Source: Desulfuromonadaceae bacterium (lineage in GTDB: Bacteria > Desulfobacterota > Desulfuromonadia > Geobacterales > Pseudopelobacteraceae). Taken from it: 64,000 bases of DNA. Below are positions 47,931 to 57,301 of the stretch, one piece after another (the first letter of the stretch is position 1; every line of letters starts with the position of its first letter). A program made the translations under genes and the position numbers. The DNA lies in the NCBI GenBank assembly GCA_028712075.1, contig JAQTQX010000008.1, forward strand, positions 62,001 through 126,000. The letters run 5' to 3'. The notes under the pieces were generated by a model. The model made no database searches. It saw only the letters and a list, made by a program, of their open reading frames with translations, and was not told the DNA's origin.

Positions 47931-47973
47931 CCTGATATACGTGTGTGCCAATCAAATACTTGAGGTGATTTCA

Positions 47974-49095
47974 ATGGGATTATTTGGCAGTAACAACCGA
48001 CAGGAACTGGCCGAAAAAGACTCCGAGATCAGCAAGGTCGTGCAGATGCTGGATAATGTGGATAACATTGTCATACTGTGTGACACTACCAATGACAATA
48101 AAATATTCTATATGAACCGGCGGGCAAAAGAGATGATGCAGCAGCATAGATCAGCTCTGAATGCCGGTTTGCGCGGTGCTGACGTCGGAAATGCCTTTAA
48201 CAATTCAATTCACCAGTATCACAAAGATCCGGAGCGTATCAGAAAAATTTTTTCCAATCCCCGCACAGACCTGCCTCATACGGCCGAGATTCCCATCGGC
48301 TCCGTTACTCTTAAAACAACCGCCTATCCAATCTGGGACAGCGTTGACAGCGGAAAAGTGCTCTGTTTCATGGCCTGCTGGAGCGATATCACTGCAGAAA
48401 AACTGGTCAAGGAACAGCAATACGAACAGATTGAACGCAAGAACTATCTGGAGGAGCGCGTCCATCAGATCGCTACCGCCATGGAAGAAATGAGCATGAC
48501 CGTCAATGAGGTCGCCGGCAATACCAATAATGCGTCTGACTCTGCCGTACTGGTGGCAGATAATGCACACGCCGGGCAGGAGGTTGTCAACCTGGCGGTA
48601 CGCGAGATGCAGAAGGTTGCCGAGGTAGTGCGTTCATCGGCGGAAATCGTCGGTAAACTCGGTGCCACCTCTGAAAAAATCGGCGAATTTGTCAACGTCA
48701 TTAACGAAATAGCCGATCAGACGAATCTACTTGCCCTGAATGCAGCCATCGAAGCGGCCCGTGCAGGTGAAATGGGGCGTGGTTTTGCTGTTGTAGCAGA
48801 TGAGGTTCGCCGTCTGGCTGAAAGGACTACCGCTTCAACAAAGCAGATCAGTGTCATGGTTACCGAAATTCAGAACGGAACCCAGTTGGCGGTAGAGTCC
48901 ATTGAGCGCGGAAAGAGCGAAGCGGAGAAGGGTGAAGCGCTTTCGCACCAGGCTGAAGAATCCCTGAACTCAATTGTTCTGTCAATTGAAGAAATTAAAA
49001 ATGTGATCGCCCAGATTGCTACGGCATCTGAGGAACAGGCTGCAACGGCCTCGGTCATTGCCAGTAACCTCGAAGAAATTTCTCGAAAATCATAG
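47974..49095 (+). CDS. Soluble PAS-containing methyl-accepting chemotaxis protein
   Basis: A 373-aa chemoreceptor without membrane segments. Residues 20-150 form a PAS-like sensor domain ([21 protein letters not shown] ends, ITAEKL linker). The MCP signalling domain follows, with the hairpin tip [21 protein letters not shown], which contacts CheA/CheW, and Glu/Gln/Ala-rich methylation helices on both sides. There is no C-terminal CheR-binding pentapeptide. The ATG at 47974 has GAGGTGA upstream; an open extension of 59 codons crosses the intergenic region. It lies in its own unit between two terminators, with no che genes nearby. Confidence 0.93.
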   Translation: MGLFGSNNRQELAEKDSEISKVVQMLDNVDNIVILCDTTNDNKIFYMNRRAKEMMQQHRSALNAGLRGADVGNAFNNSIHQYHKDPERIRKIFSNPRTDLPHTAEIPIGSVTLKTTAYPIWDSVDSGKVLCFMACWSDITAEKLVKEQQYEQIERKNYLEERVHQIATAMEEMSMTVNEVAGNTNNASDSAVLVADNAHAGQEVVNLAVREMQKVAEVVRSSAEIVGKLGATSEKIGEFVNVINEIADQTNLLALNAAIEAARAGEMGRGFAVVADEVRRLAERTTASTKQISVMVTEIQNGTQLAVESIERGKSEAEKGEALSHQAEESLNSIVLSIEEIKNVIAQIATASEEQAATASVIASNLEEISRKS

Positions 49096-49114
49096 GAAGT
49101 CTGTTTCGTCATGC

Positions 49115-49160
49115 TTTTAAACAGAAACGCCGGGAACTGTCCCGGCATTTCTGTTTAAAA
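49115..49160 (+). terminator. Strong intrinsic terminator after the chemoreceptor
   Basis: TTTAAACAGAAA pairs with TTTCTGTTTAAA, and after one C/A mismatch GCCGGGA pairs with TCCCGGC around an ACTG loop. The A/T-rich flanks make it usable in both directions. Confidence 0.85.
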
Positions 49161-49185
49161 TCTGAGTATAGAGGAGAAAGCAACC

Positions 49186-49472
49186 ATGGCACATTTTGCT
49201 ATTTCAGCAGGATAGAGCCTTAAAATCCGCCTTTGATGCAATGGCAGATATTGAGCATTGAGCGCCTGGTCCGTTACTGCCGTGACCTTCTGCCGCTGGC
49301 CAATAATTTTGTTTTCTACACCGGACGCGGCAAAGCAATATTCCAATCCGGCTCCCTCTTTCTTGATGGTCGTAGCCTTGAACGTTGCGTTACCGTCTCC
49401 GATATTGTCAAACATGCACTGTTCGCCAATTTGTGCCGGGTATCCCCGTCAAATAGCAGACAATTATTCTGA
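49186..49472 (+). pseudogene. Frameshifted 5' remnant of a conserved hypothetical gene
   Basis: A GAGGAG site precedes ATG 49186, which reads MAHFAIS and stops at 49213. Shifting one base at about 49210 continues as DRALKSAFDAMADIE, and another shift at about 49259 continues as LSIERLVRYCRDLLPLANNF to a stop at 49472. The joined peptide is smooth, and its pieces (FQSGSLFLDGRSLERC, SDIVKHALFANL) resemble, from memory, the N-terminus of large hypothetical proteins of Geobacter relatives. Two single-base indels and the missing remainder indicate decay. The family match is unverified. Confidence 0.5.
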
Positions 49473-49581
49473 TGTGCGTATACAATGTAAAAAACTGAAA
49501 TTTTTTCTGGACGAATGACCAACTCTCCCGTAGTTTGTCCGGTCGCAACATATTTCTTTGGACAAACGAAAGGCTAAAAAA

Positions 49582-50097
49582 ATGGCACAGGCAGAAATAG
49601 GGAACATGGTAACCATCAACTTTACCGGGAAACTGGACGACGGGACAATATTCGACTCAACCCTTGAAGCTCTTGAATGTGATGACGAAGGCTGCTGTGA
49701 TGACGATTGCGAAGACAGCTGTGATGAGGAAGGATGCGGATGCGGCGGCCACGAAAGCGGGCCGATGACTTTTAAATTGGGAGAAGAAATTCTTTTCCCG
49801 CAGATTGATGCGGCAATTGTCGGCATGGCACCGGGCGAGAAAAAAACGATTAAAATAGCCGCTGCGGATGCGTTTGGCGAGTACGACAAGGAGAAAGTCT
49901 TTACCGTACCACGCAACGATCTTCCCGAGGATCTTATTCCCGAAGTTGGCGATGAGCTCGGCCTGTCCAATGATGACGACGAGGAGCTTGAGGTTGTCGT
50001 CCTGGAAGCAAATGAAGATCAGGTCACTTTTGACGCCAACCATCCACTTGCCGGTGAGGATGTAACCTTTGAGATCGAGCTGGTCAGCATTATGTAA
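49582..50097 (+). CDS. FKBP-type peptidyl-prolyl isomerase with Cys-rich acidic insert (SlyD-like)
   Basis: A 171-aa cytosolic prolyl isomerase/chaperone of the SlyD group. The FKBP core starts at about 5 (GNMVTINFTGKLDDGTIFDST). An insertion at about 33-57 holds seven Cys among Asp/Glu residues (ECDDEGCC, CEDSC, EGCGCGGH). The core then continues with GPMTFKLGEEILFPQIDAAIVGM and an IF-type domain, and ends FEIELVSI. SlyD normally has a metal-binding Cys/His-rich C-terminal tail; here the Cys cluster is placed inside the catalytic domain. AAAGG precedes the ATG at 49582. It appears to be monocistronic. Confidence 0.9.
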   Translation: MAQAEIGNMVTINFTGKLDDGTIFDSTLEALECDDEGCCDDDCEDSCDEEGCGCGGHESGPMTFKLGEEILFPQIDAAIVGMAPGEKKTIKIAAADAFGEYDKEKVFTVPRNDLPEDLIPEVGDELGLSNDDDEELEVVVLEANEDQVTFDANHPLAGEDVTFEIELVSIM

Positions 50098-50117
50098 CAG
50101 TACCTGATTATTCTGAA

Positions 50118-50157
50118 ACAGGGTGGCCTTTCTACAGAGTGCCGCCCTGTCCGTTTT
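50118..50157 (+). terminator. Terminator after the FKBP gene
   Basis: ACAGGGTGGC (50118-50127) pairs with GCCGCCCTGT (50141-50150) with one G-U pair and a 13-nt loop, followed by CCGTTTT. Confidence 0.7.
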
Positions 50158-50421
50158 CATTCCGACCGCCTGCCGACTTTTTTCGTAATGTTCGCTCTCA
50201 CCCCGACAAACATGTCACCGTAATCTTCCTGAATATGCTTCGCTTATTTTTGCTGCCGTGCCATTTTTTACCTGCCTTTCGATAGCTTTCGATATTTTTT
50301 CAAGTGGTATTGTCTGGTTTCGTCGGCTTTAAATGAAAAACCGAGTGAATATTCTGTGTATTCATATGTACGGCAAAAAAATCAATGAGAAAATCAGTTG
50401 TAATTACTATCGGAAACTGAG
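50158..50421. other. Intergenic region with no recognisable gene
   Basis: AT-richer sequence between convergent genes. I see no supported reading frame, RNA gene or clear terminator for the minus-strand kinase ending at 50422. Confidence 0.5.
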
Positions 50422-53400
50422 TCACAGAATCTGAGGGTTTTGAATCTTCTTTAGTGCCTCTTTCAGTACCGATAATTTATAGGGTTTTTGAATGAATCCG
50501 GTAAGCCCCTTCCCGGCAAACTTCTTTATTACCTCGTGTTCACTGAAGCCACTTGACATAATTACCTTCACGTCAGGCATCAGTTGCCTGAGTTCGCGGA
50601 AGCACTGCTCTCCGTCCATCTGCGGCATGGTCAGATCCAATATAACAAGGGAGATGTCGGTGGTCGCCTTGAAAATCTCCAAAGCCTCTTGGCCGTCATT
50701 GGCAGTAATGGTGCAATAACCTAATTCCTGCAGCATTGCTGTTCCGATATCCCGGATAGAATTTTCATCATCTACCAGCAAGACCTTTCCTTCGCCTCTC
50801 CAGTCGTCATGTTGAGTACCAAATACTGGAATCACAACCGGCTTGCCGGATGCAGGCAAAAGAACTTTGAAAAAGGTGCCTTTACCCGGTTCACTGTAGA
50901 CGTTGATGGCGCCTTTATGGCCACGAATGATGCCGTGAACAGCAGCCATCCCCAGCCCTCGTCCGGTAAACTTTGTCGTAAAAAATGGATCAAAGATCTT
51001 TTCCAGGGTCTCTTTATTCATACCGCAACCGGTGTCGCTTATTTCAAGACAGACATACTCACCGGCACTGATATCCGCTGCGAGCCAGAAGCTATTCAGG
51101 TAATTCTGATCGCATTTGATAAGGTCAGAGGTTATTGAAATGACGCCGCTGTTATCACCTATGGCTTCAGAAGCGTTAATGACCAGATTCATGATGATCT
51201 GCTGAATTTGCGTTACATCGGCTTCGACGGACGGAAGAGCAGGCGAAAGATTGAAACGTAACTCCACCTTCTTGGATATGGATACCTCCAGCAGGTGAAG
51301 CATGTCTTTCAGCAGTTGGTTTATGTCCAGATACTTAACAACGAATTGCCCCTTACCGGAATAGGCGAGCATCTGTTTGGCAAGATCGGCTGCCCGTGCT
51401 GCTGCCTGTTCGATTCGGTACAGATTATCGACAGCAGGTGATTCAGGGTTCATTCTCATGAGTGCCAGATCGGCGTTTCCTATGATCGAGGTGAGAATAT
51501 TGTTAAAGTCATGAGCAATGCCGCCAGCAAGCACTCCCAGGCTTTCCAGTTTTTGAGCGTGAAGCAGTTGTTTTGACAGATTGTCGCGATCCAGTTCAGC
51601 ACTCTTGCGTTCAGTGATATTTTTAGCTGCCCCGAACAGTACGAGTTCGCCTTCGTTATCTCCCGTTACACAGCGGCTCGTTTCCGATATCCACCGGGTG
51701 TGTCCTTCTTTTGCTGTGATCCTGAATTCGATCTGTTTATAATCACCTGGCACCAGACTAAACAGATAGGACATTACGTCCTGTTTGTCATCAGGGTGAA
51801 CAAGGGGAAGCCAGCAACCAAGTTCGAGAATTTCTTCAGAGCTGTATCCGGAAATGGAACTTACTGAACCGCCAATCCACTGAATACGGAAGGGATCCGA
51901 GCCGGTCCGTGAGCAGCGGTGAACGTAATCAGACGTGAGTCCGGTCAGGCTACGATAGTTCTCTTCGCTGGTTTTTAGTTGCTCTTCGTTCCGTTTACGG
52001 TCGGTTATATTACGGGTTATCCCAAGAAGGGCGGTTATTTCGCCCTGCTCATTGCGAAACGGAACGGCATGAGTTTCCAACCAAATATGACGGCCTTTAA
52101 GCCCTATTGTCTCAAATTCAAGTGTTCCGGGTATTCCCAGAAAAACCCGTTTCGTAAGAGCCATAAAGGCATCCCTGTAAGGTTCGGTAATCAACGGACA
52201 GACGCAGGCCCCTTTCACCTGTTCAAAAGATTCGGCATCAATCATATCTAGTCCTGCCCGGTTCATCATAAGCAGATTGCAATCTATATCGAGCATTTTG
52301 ATGCACTCTGGTTCTGTATCTATGATTGTATTCAAGAATCGTTCGCTGCTTGCCAAGGCTTGTTCGCGCCGAACCAGCTTTTCAGCCATTACATCAAATG
52401 ACTTTGCAAGTGTACCCAGTTCACCCCCTTTGACAAGATCAACAGCTTTTACCTGGTATTTACCATTGGCAAGATTTCGAGTGGCATCCTTGAGAAGTTC
52501 AAAGGGGACCAAAATAGAACGTTCGCCAATAATTCCGGAAAAAACGAACGCAAGACCAAGTACCCCACCGAATAACAACAGACTTCTAAGAAGATGTGTG
52601 TTTGCATCCGAAAGGGCAGACTCTACCGGGATTCCCGCACGGATGGACATATATGGCGATACTTCACCTTCCAGGCGTAGTTTCCTTGTTGTGATGATTC
52701 GCTCATCACCTACGGAGATACTTTTACCTATAACGGTGCTTTCGTCAGGCCCTTCTTGTATCTCCTTAAATTGAGCAGAGTCAGTTTGCCTCCCGATATA
52801 TTTTTCAGGCTCAACGGCTCTGAAGAGTACTGTTCCCTTGTAGTCACGAAGCACAAAACTGGCATTTTTAGGCAAGTGACTTCGTTCTAGAAGTTTCGTG
52901 TATTTTTCCAGCAGGAACCCGATGCATACGACGCCATTAATGTCACCCCGTGTGTTTCTAATCGGGTAACCCAGGGTAAAGGAAGGTCGGTTGACTGCTC
53001 TCGCAACTATGTACTCACCAGATGAGAGTTGACCTGTAGCAAGAGTGTTTTTGAAGTACCTTCTATCAGAGACAATAAAGGGTGGTTTTACTGTTACTGC
53101 AGACGCCCATACCATTCCTGAGCGGTCAGCGATGAATATGTTTGTAAAATCTGGGTTTAAATGGTGAATTTCTTTCAGGAGGGTATCAACTTTGGCAGCA
53201 TCTTTTCGAGCCACTTCAGGCATTTGTGACAATGATGCCATAAGTTGCCGGGCTACAGCAACTTTGCTTTGCTGTTCGTATGTTATTCTGTCAGCAAGTT
53301 TTTGAGTATCTGCTTTGGCAACATTCAGTGCCTCGTTTCTCTGTTGAAGACCTGCATAAACAATAATCCCTATTGCCGGTAGGCCCACTATTATTACTAT

Positions 53401-53445
53401 AAGAATCAACTGAAATCTTATGGGTATTCTCAACAATAAGCTCAT
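50422..53445 (-). CDS. Membrane hybrid histidine kinase (dCache-HAMP-PAS-PAS-HisKA-HATPase-REC)
   Basis: A 1007-aa inner-membrane kinase. TM1 lies at about 10-32, a periplasmic double Cache domain (VSDRRYFKNTL, VNRPSFTLGYPI) at about 33-280, TM2 at about 286-307 and HAMP at about 310-365. Two PAS domains lie at about 375-630. The H-box is GGIAHDFNNIL with H645, followed by NLVINASEAI, DTGCGM and GRGLGMAA, and a C-terminal receiver (VDDENS, LDLTMP). The VSDRRYF Cache region recalls receptors for small organic molecules, but the ligand is unknown. AAGGTAAG precedes the ATG. No cognate regulator gene is adjacent. Confidence 0.93.
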   Translation of the reverse strand: MSLLLRIPIRFQLILIVIIVGLPAIGIIVYAGLQQRNEALNVAKADTQKLADRITYEQQSKVAVARQLMASLSQMPEVARKDAAKVDTLLKEIHHLNPDFTNIFIADRSGMVWASAVTVKPPFIVSDRRYFKNTLATGQLSSGEYIVARAVNRPSFTLGYPIRNTRGDINGVVCIGFLLEKYTKLLERSHLPKNASFVLRDYKGTVLFRAVEPEKYIGRQTDSAQFKEIQEGPDESTVIGKSISVGDERIITTRKLRLEGEVSPYMSIRAGIPVESALSDANTHLLRSLLLFGGVLGLAFVFSGIIGERSILVPFELLKDATRNLANGKYQVKAVDLVKGGELGTLAKSFDVMAEKLVRREQALASSERFLNTIIDTEPECIKMLDIDCNLLMMNRAGLDMIDAESFEQVKGACVCPLITEPYRDAFMALTKRVFLGIPGTLEFETIGLKGRHIWLETHAVPFRNEQGEITALLGITRNITDRKRNEEQLKTSEENYRSLTGLTSDYVHRCSRTGSDPFRIQWIGGSVSSISGYSSEEILELGCWLPLVHPDDKQDVMSYLFSLVPGDYKQIEFRITAKEGHTRWISETSRCVTGDNEGELVLFGAAKNITERKSAELDRDNLSKQLLHAQKLESLGVLAGGIAHDFNNILTSIIGNADLALMRMNPESPAVDNLYRIEQAAARAADLAKQMLAYSGKGQFVVKYLDINQLLKDMLHLLEVSISKKVELRFNLSPALPSVEADVTQIQQIIMNLVINASEAIGDNSGVISITSDLIKCDQNYLNSFWLAADISAGEYVCLEISDTGCGMNKETLEKIFDPFFTTKFTGRGLGMAAVHGIIRGHKGAINVYSEPGKGTFFKVLLPASGKPVVIPVFGTQHDDWRGEGKVLLVDDENSIRDIGTAMLQELGYCTITANDGQEALEIFKATTDISLVILDLTMPQMDGEQCFRELRQLMPDVKVIMSSGFSEHEVIKKFAGKGLTGFIQKPYKLSVLKEALKKIQNPQIL

Positions 53446-53824
53446 AGTCTTACCTTATAATTTTAGAAAATACTTAAATAATGGTGCATTTCCTTTGGCA
53501 ATGACAGAATGACAATACAAATACCACTTCAGTTTGAAATAAGCGGAAATCTAAAGAGGGCCACTGCAGATTCGGAGGAGCTGAACTGTACAGTTCCTCC
53601 GGGTACCTGCTCGCCGAACTCGACAATGGAGTATGCTGCCTCAACCAGATGACGCGTTTAGAGTTCATTTTCTTGCAGCAAATCATGCCTGCTTGTAACG
53701 AGCAAATACCACATCTCCAATAAAGCAATAAGTACGATAAGCCACCGTTTTTGACCGAAAGCCAGGTATCCTGGCATACATTGAATTCTCTCAAGTTTAT
53801 TTGTGGATCGGATGACAAAACGAT
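53446..53824. other. 379-bp intergenic region with a 14-bp palindrome
   Basis: No convincing gene is present. GAACTGTACAGTTC at 53583-53596 is a perfect palindrome, flanked by GGAGG and CCTCC that extend it imperfectly. It could be an operator of the kinase starting at 53445 or part of a weak terminator for the kinase ending at 53825. Short frames on both strands lack ribosome binding sites. Confidence 0.4.
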
Positions 53825-56632
53825 TCAGCTATCTTCCAATTCATTCCAGACTCGCGAACCCTCAATGGCGGTCCGTATCAGTAATGTTTGTTGCTCCAGC
53901 GCAGACAACATATCCATGGCTGAGTCGATATCCCCGTTTTTCGAGGCTGATTCTATATATTGGGCGGTATCCCGTAATGTGGCCGAACTGATAATTGATG
54001 CAAGTCCTTTCAAAACATGAGCCTGTTTATACATAGTTACGTTATTACCATCAGCACCGAGTCTCCGTAAAATTTCTATATGCTTCGGAATTTCGATCAA
54101 TGCGTCCTTGAGAATACTTTTGATGAAATGATAGTCGTGATCCATCCTCTCCAATAGGTCAGCTTCATCAAAAAGAGTCAGAAGCTGATAACCCGCAATT
54201 TTACAAGGATTGCTAGCTGATGCAGTGCTGCCAGGTCTGCTTTCCGGCAGCCATTTTTGGAGCATTCCGGCGAGCTCTTCCTTTCTAACAGGTTTGGCAA
54301 GGTAATCGTCCATACCTGTTTTCAGACACTTTTCGCGATCTCCTTTCATGGCGTTGCCTGTCATTGCAATTATTGGCACTGCGTGATTAATGACTTTCGA
54401 CAGCGGTTCTCGGATCATGACCGTTGCTTCATACCCATCCATGTACGGCATCAGGCAATCCATCAGGACAAGATCATAGTGTATAAGTTCAAGAGCCCTG
54501 ACAGCCTCCTGTCCGTTACTTACAATGTCCGCCTTGTAGCCGAGCTTGTTAAGAATGCTCTGTGCCACTTTCTGATTGATAGCATTATCCTCTGCCAGCA
54601 GGATTCGGGAACTTCGTTTGCCGGCTTCTGCAACAGTGTGACGTGTAACAATTCCGGATGTGTCTGATTTTTGTAAAACAGATCGGCCGAGTACAATAGA
54701 GAGGCACTCAAATAGCTGAGACATTCTAACCGGTTTTGTAAGGTACCCGTCAAATCCAATCCGTTGCAAATTAGCTGCGTCCCCACGTTGCCCCATTGAT
54801 GTAATCATAACCATGATGGTTGATTTCAGATCAGGATCTGCCTTGATGCGCTGACCAAGTTGTTGGCCGTCAATTCCCGGCATCTGCTGATCGATCAGGG
54901 CAATACGGAATGGTTCTCCCTCCTCATTTGCTTTGTACATACATGTAAGTGCCGTTTCACCATCTCCGGCAATCTCATTAGGGCACCCCCAACTGTTCAA
55001 AAGAGTCGTCAAAAGCTTCCTGTTTGTAGCATTGTCATCAACAACCAGTATTCGAGTGCCCGAGATATCGGCATGAACTTCAATTAGCTGGCGATCACTT
55101 ACGGTTTGTTTTTCGAAGCAACCTGTGAACCAGAATGTCGAGCCTTTGCCCTCCGTACTCTCTACGCCAATCTCACCATTCATCAATTCGGTCAACTGTT
55201 TACAAATAGTCAGGCCAAGACCGGTCCCGCCGTACTTGCGCGTAGTTGATCCATCAGCCTGGGTAAAAGGGTTGAAAATTGCCTCGAGTCGTTCCGGGGG
55301 GATTCCGATTCCGGTATCACTGACTGCGAAGCGGATAGTGGCATGAGTCTCATCTTCCGTTACAAGTGATGCAGATATGACAACTTCGCCCGTGTGGGTA
55401 AACTTGATGGCATTGCCGGCAAGGTTCATGATTATTTGGCTGATTCTACCCGGATCACCTTTCAGAAATGAAGGGACGGTTGGATCTATCTGGCAGATCA
55501 ATTCCAGTTCAGAATCCGCTGCACGCACGGACAGAATTTCTGCAGTATCTTCCAGGGTGACCCTGAGATCAAAATCAAGTATTTCCAGATCTAGTTTGCG
55601 TGCTTCGATTTTTGAGAAGTCAAGCACATCCTGAATTAACCCAAGAAGGTTTTCTCCGCTTTTTTTGATGATCTCGGTATATTCGCGCTGTTCAAGAGTA
55701 AGCTCCGTATCCAGTAACAAACCGGTCATACCGATTACTCCGTTCATCGGAGTACGGATTTCATGGCTCATATTTGCCAGAAATTCGCTTTTGGCTCTGT
55801 TTGCCGAATCCGCAGCATCGCGCGCTTCCTTGATGTCGAGCACCAGATTCTGCATCGCAGCCAATAGATGGCGGGTTTCATCACTAGTACCGAGTTCAGC
55901 CACATCATTTTCAGAATCACTGTTCGCCAATCGGGAAGCAAATTGCATAGCCTCCTTCAGTGGACGATTTATTCGTTTAGCGGCATAAATCGAGTAGGCA
56001 AGGATCAATACCGAGAGCAGCAGGGCAGAACCTGCAACATTCCGCCGCATGGTTGTGCTGCTGGCCTGGACATCCTCAATGTATATGCCGGTGCCAACTA
56101 CCCACCCCCACGGGTTAAAGAGCTGAACATACGATAATTTTGAGATAGGAATAGTGTTGTTCGGACGTGGCCACTGGTAGGAGACAAAACCGCCACCTTC
56201 CATTAGAACAACTTTGTTCATCTCTGCAAAGATCCTTTTGCCTGTCGGATCCTGATAATTTTTGAGGTTTTGGTTATCAAGTTCAGGCCGGGTTGGATGC
56301 ATAACCATTCTTAAATCCAGGTTATGCACCCAGAAATAATCATTTTCGCCATACCGCAGCATCTTCATATCCTGTAGAGCTTCGCGCTGAGCCTCAAATA
56401 TTGGTTTCAATCCCTGACGGACTTGCTTGTCATGTCGCTCCAATATGGACACTGCGACATCGACAAGGTGCTTTGCAGCTTGTTTTCGTTCATTCAACAA
56501 TTGTTTTTCGTAGAGGGGAATAAGAAGGAAATAGACGGCACTGAGGCAGATAAGGACACTAACAAATGAAATACCAAATATTTTTGCAAAAACATTCCAG
56601 TTGCGAAGATCAAGATATCTTTGAAGGTTCAT
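53825..56632 (-). CDS. Membrane tripartite hybrid kinase (Cache-HisKA-HATPase-REC-REC-HPt)
   Basis: A 935-aa BarA-like phosphorelay protein. TM1 lies at about 15-37. A single-Cache domain at about 45-185 (ENDYFWVHNLDLRMVMHP, GGGFVSYQWPRP, GWVVGTGIYIED) resembles those of chemoreceptors. TM2 is at about 190-212. The H-box is ANMSHEIRTPMNG, followed by ATPase motifs NLAGNAIKFT, DTGIGI and GGTGLGL. Receiver 1 has ALIDQQMP and receiver 2 has LMDCLMPYMDG. The HPt domain near the end has AHVLKGLA with the phosphotransfer His. The ATG at 56632 has AAAGGA seven bases upstream and an open extension of 12 codons is unsupported. The complete relay implies a separate final response regulator not found nearby. 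Confidence 0.94.
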   Translation of the reverse strand: MNLQRYLDLRNWNVFAKIFGISFVSVLICLSAVYFLLIPLYEKQLLNERKQAAKHLVDVAVSILERHDKQVRQGLKPIFEAQREALQDMKMLRYGENDYFWVHNLDLRMVMHPTRPELDNQNLKNYQDPTGKRIFAEMNKVVLMEGGGFVSYQWPRPNNTIPISKLSYVQLFNPWGWVVGTGIYIEDVQASSTTMRRNVAGSALLLSVLILAYSIYAAKRINRPLKEAMQFASRLANSDSENDVAELGTSDETRHLLAAMQNLVLDIKEARDAADSANRAKSEFLANMSHEIRTPMNGVIGMTGLLLDTELTLEQREYTEIIKKSGENLLGLIQDVLDFSKIEARKLDLEILDFDLRVTLEDTAEILSVRAADSELELICQIDPTVPSFLKGDPGRISQIIMNLAGNAIKFTHTGEVVISASLVTEDETHATIRFAVSDTGIGIPPERLEAIFNPFTQADGSTTRKYGGTGLGLTICKQLTELMNGEIGVESTEGKGSTFWFTGCFEKQTVSDRQLIEVHADISGTRILVVDDNATNRKLLTTLLNSWGCPNEIAGDGETALTCMYKANEEGEPFRIALIDQQMPGIDGQQLGQRIKADPDLKSTIMVMITSMGQRGDAANLQRIGFDGYLTKPVRMSQLFECLSIVLGRSVLQKSDTSGIVTRHTVAEAGKRSSRILLAEDNAINQKVAQSILNKLGYKADIVSNGQEAVRALELIHYDLVLMDCLMPYMDGYEATVMIREPLSKVINHAVPIIAMTGNAMKGDREKCLKTGMDDYLAKPVRKEELAGMLQKWLPESRPGSTASASNPCKIAGYQLLTLFDEADLLERMDHDYHFIKSILKDALIEIPKHIEILRRLGADGNNVTMYKQAHVLKGLASIISSATLRDTAQYIESASKNGDIDSAMDMLSALEQQTLLIRTAIEGSRVWNELEDS

Positions 56633-56813
56633 AATGCCATCCTTTGAAATACCTGAAGGCAGAACCAACCCTAAGTATCTGTATCCATGGAACTATGTTG
56701 AGTATACATATAAAGCAGGGAGACAAAGGAGTGATTGTGGCGTTATGGAAATGAAAAATCCGTATGCATCTAACATTACTCTCTCGGAAAAATTCACCAA
56801 CCAATGCTCAGAA

Positions 56814-57059
56814 TTAGTATGATTTTTTGGAATATGGCTTGGGTACAAACTCCTTGGAATTGTTACTGTGCATCGCTCTTATAGCATGACGTTTATATAT
56901 TTCCACGTACATTATGCGCTTTTTAGATTTTTTGATACTCAAGGCACCGATGTTTTCTCTGTAATGGAGATAAGCCTCTGAACTAACCTGATTTATGAAG
57001 GGTATAGCGAGCCCTTGCTCCCGAAGCAAAATATCAAAAAAATCGGTGTTGCTACCCAT
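56814..57059 (-). CDS. Small hypothetical ORF
   Basis: An 81-codon frame starting at ATG, with a Lys-rich C-terminal half and no recognisable motif. It lies between two kinase genes, just past a strong hairpin and without a clear promoter or ribosome binding site. It may be non-coding, and I do not recognise it. Confidence 0.25.
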   Translation of the reverse strand: MGSNTDFFDILLREQGLAIPFINQVSSEAYLHYRENIGALSIKKSKKRIMYVEIYKRHAIRAMHSNNSKEFVPKPYSKKSY

Positions 57060-57070
57060 AGACAGCCCAC

Positions 57071-57116
57071 AAAAGCAATGAAGCCTCTGATCAGTACCAG
57101 AAGCTTCATTGCTTTT
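57071..57116. terminator. Perfect 14-bp inverted repeat, probable bidirectional terminator
   Basis: AAAAGCAATGAAGC (57071-57084) pairs with GCTTCATTGCTTTT (57103-57116) around an 18-nt loop. T-runs close both sides, so it can work on either strand. On the minus strand it lies about 190 bp past the kinase ending at 57302. Confidence 0.7.
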
Positions 57117-57301
57117 ATCTTATGATGTTAACTTATTTAGATGCGAGCAGTGTTGGGCAGAACAATGCGGTCTTCGTTTTCTGTGCGAGTAATTATTAAC
57201 TCACGGCTGTCCCCCTGTATGTAGTGCTGGACCCGATTTAACAAATTCCTTGAAAGCATTTGATAGGACCTGTCAACCATTCTGTGTAAATGACCTTTCG
57301 G

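Noticed and set aside
49155-49415. 86-codon minus-strand frame
   Set aside because: It is the reverse of the frameshifted remnant, which has a ribosome binding site and smoother peptide on the plus strand, and it runs through the terminator flank.
53474-53818. 114-codon minus-strand frame between kinases
   Set aside because: No ribosome binding site, odd composition with Cys/Ser-rich runs, and no familiar motif.
57255-57301. Sequence around TGTGTAAATGACC resembling the end of an IS256-type element
   Set aside because: Only a vague memory of such ends, with no transposase, no second inverted end and no target duplication seen nearby.
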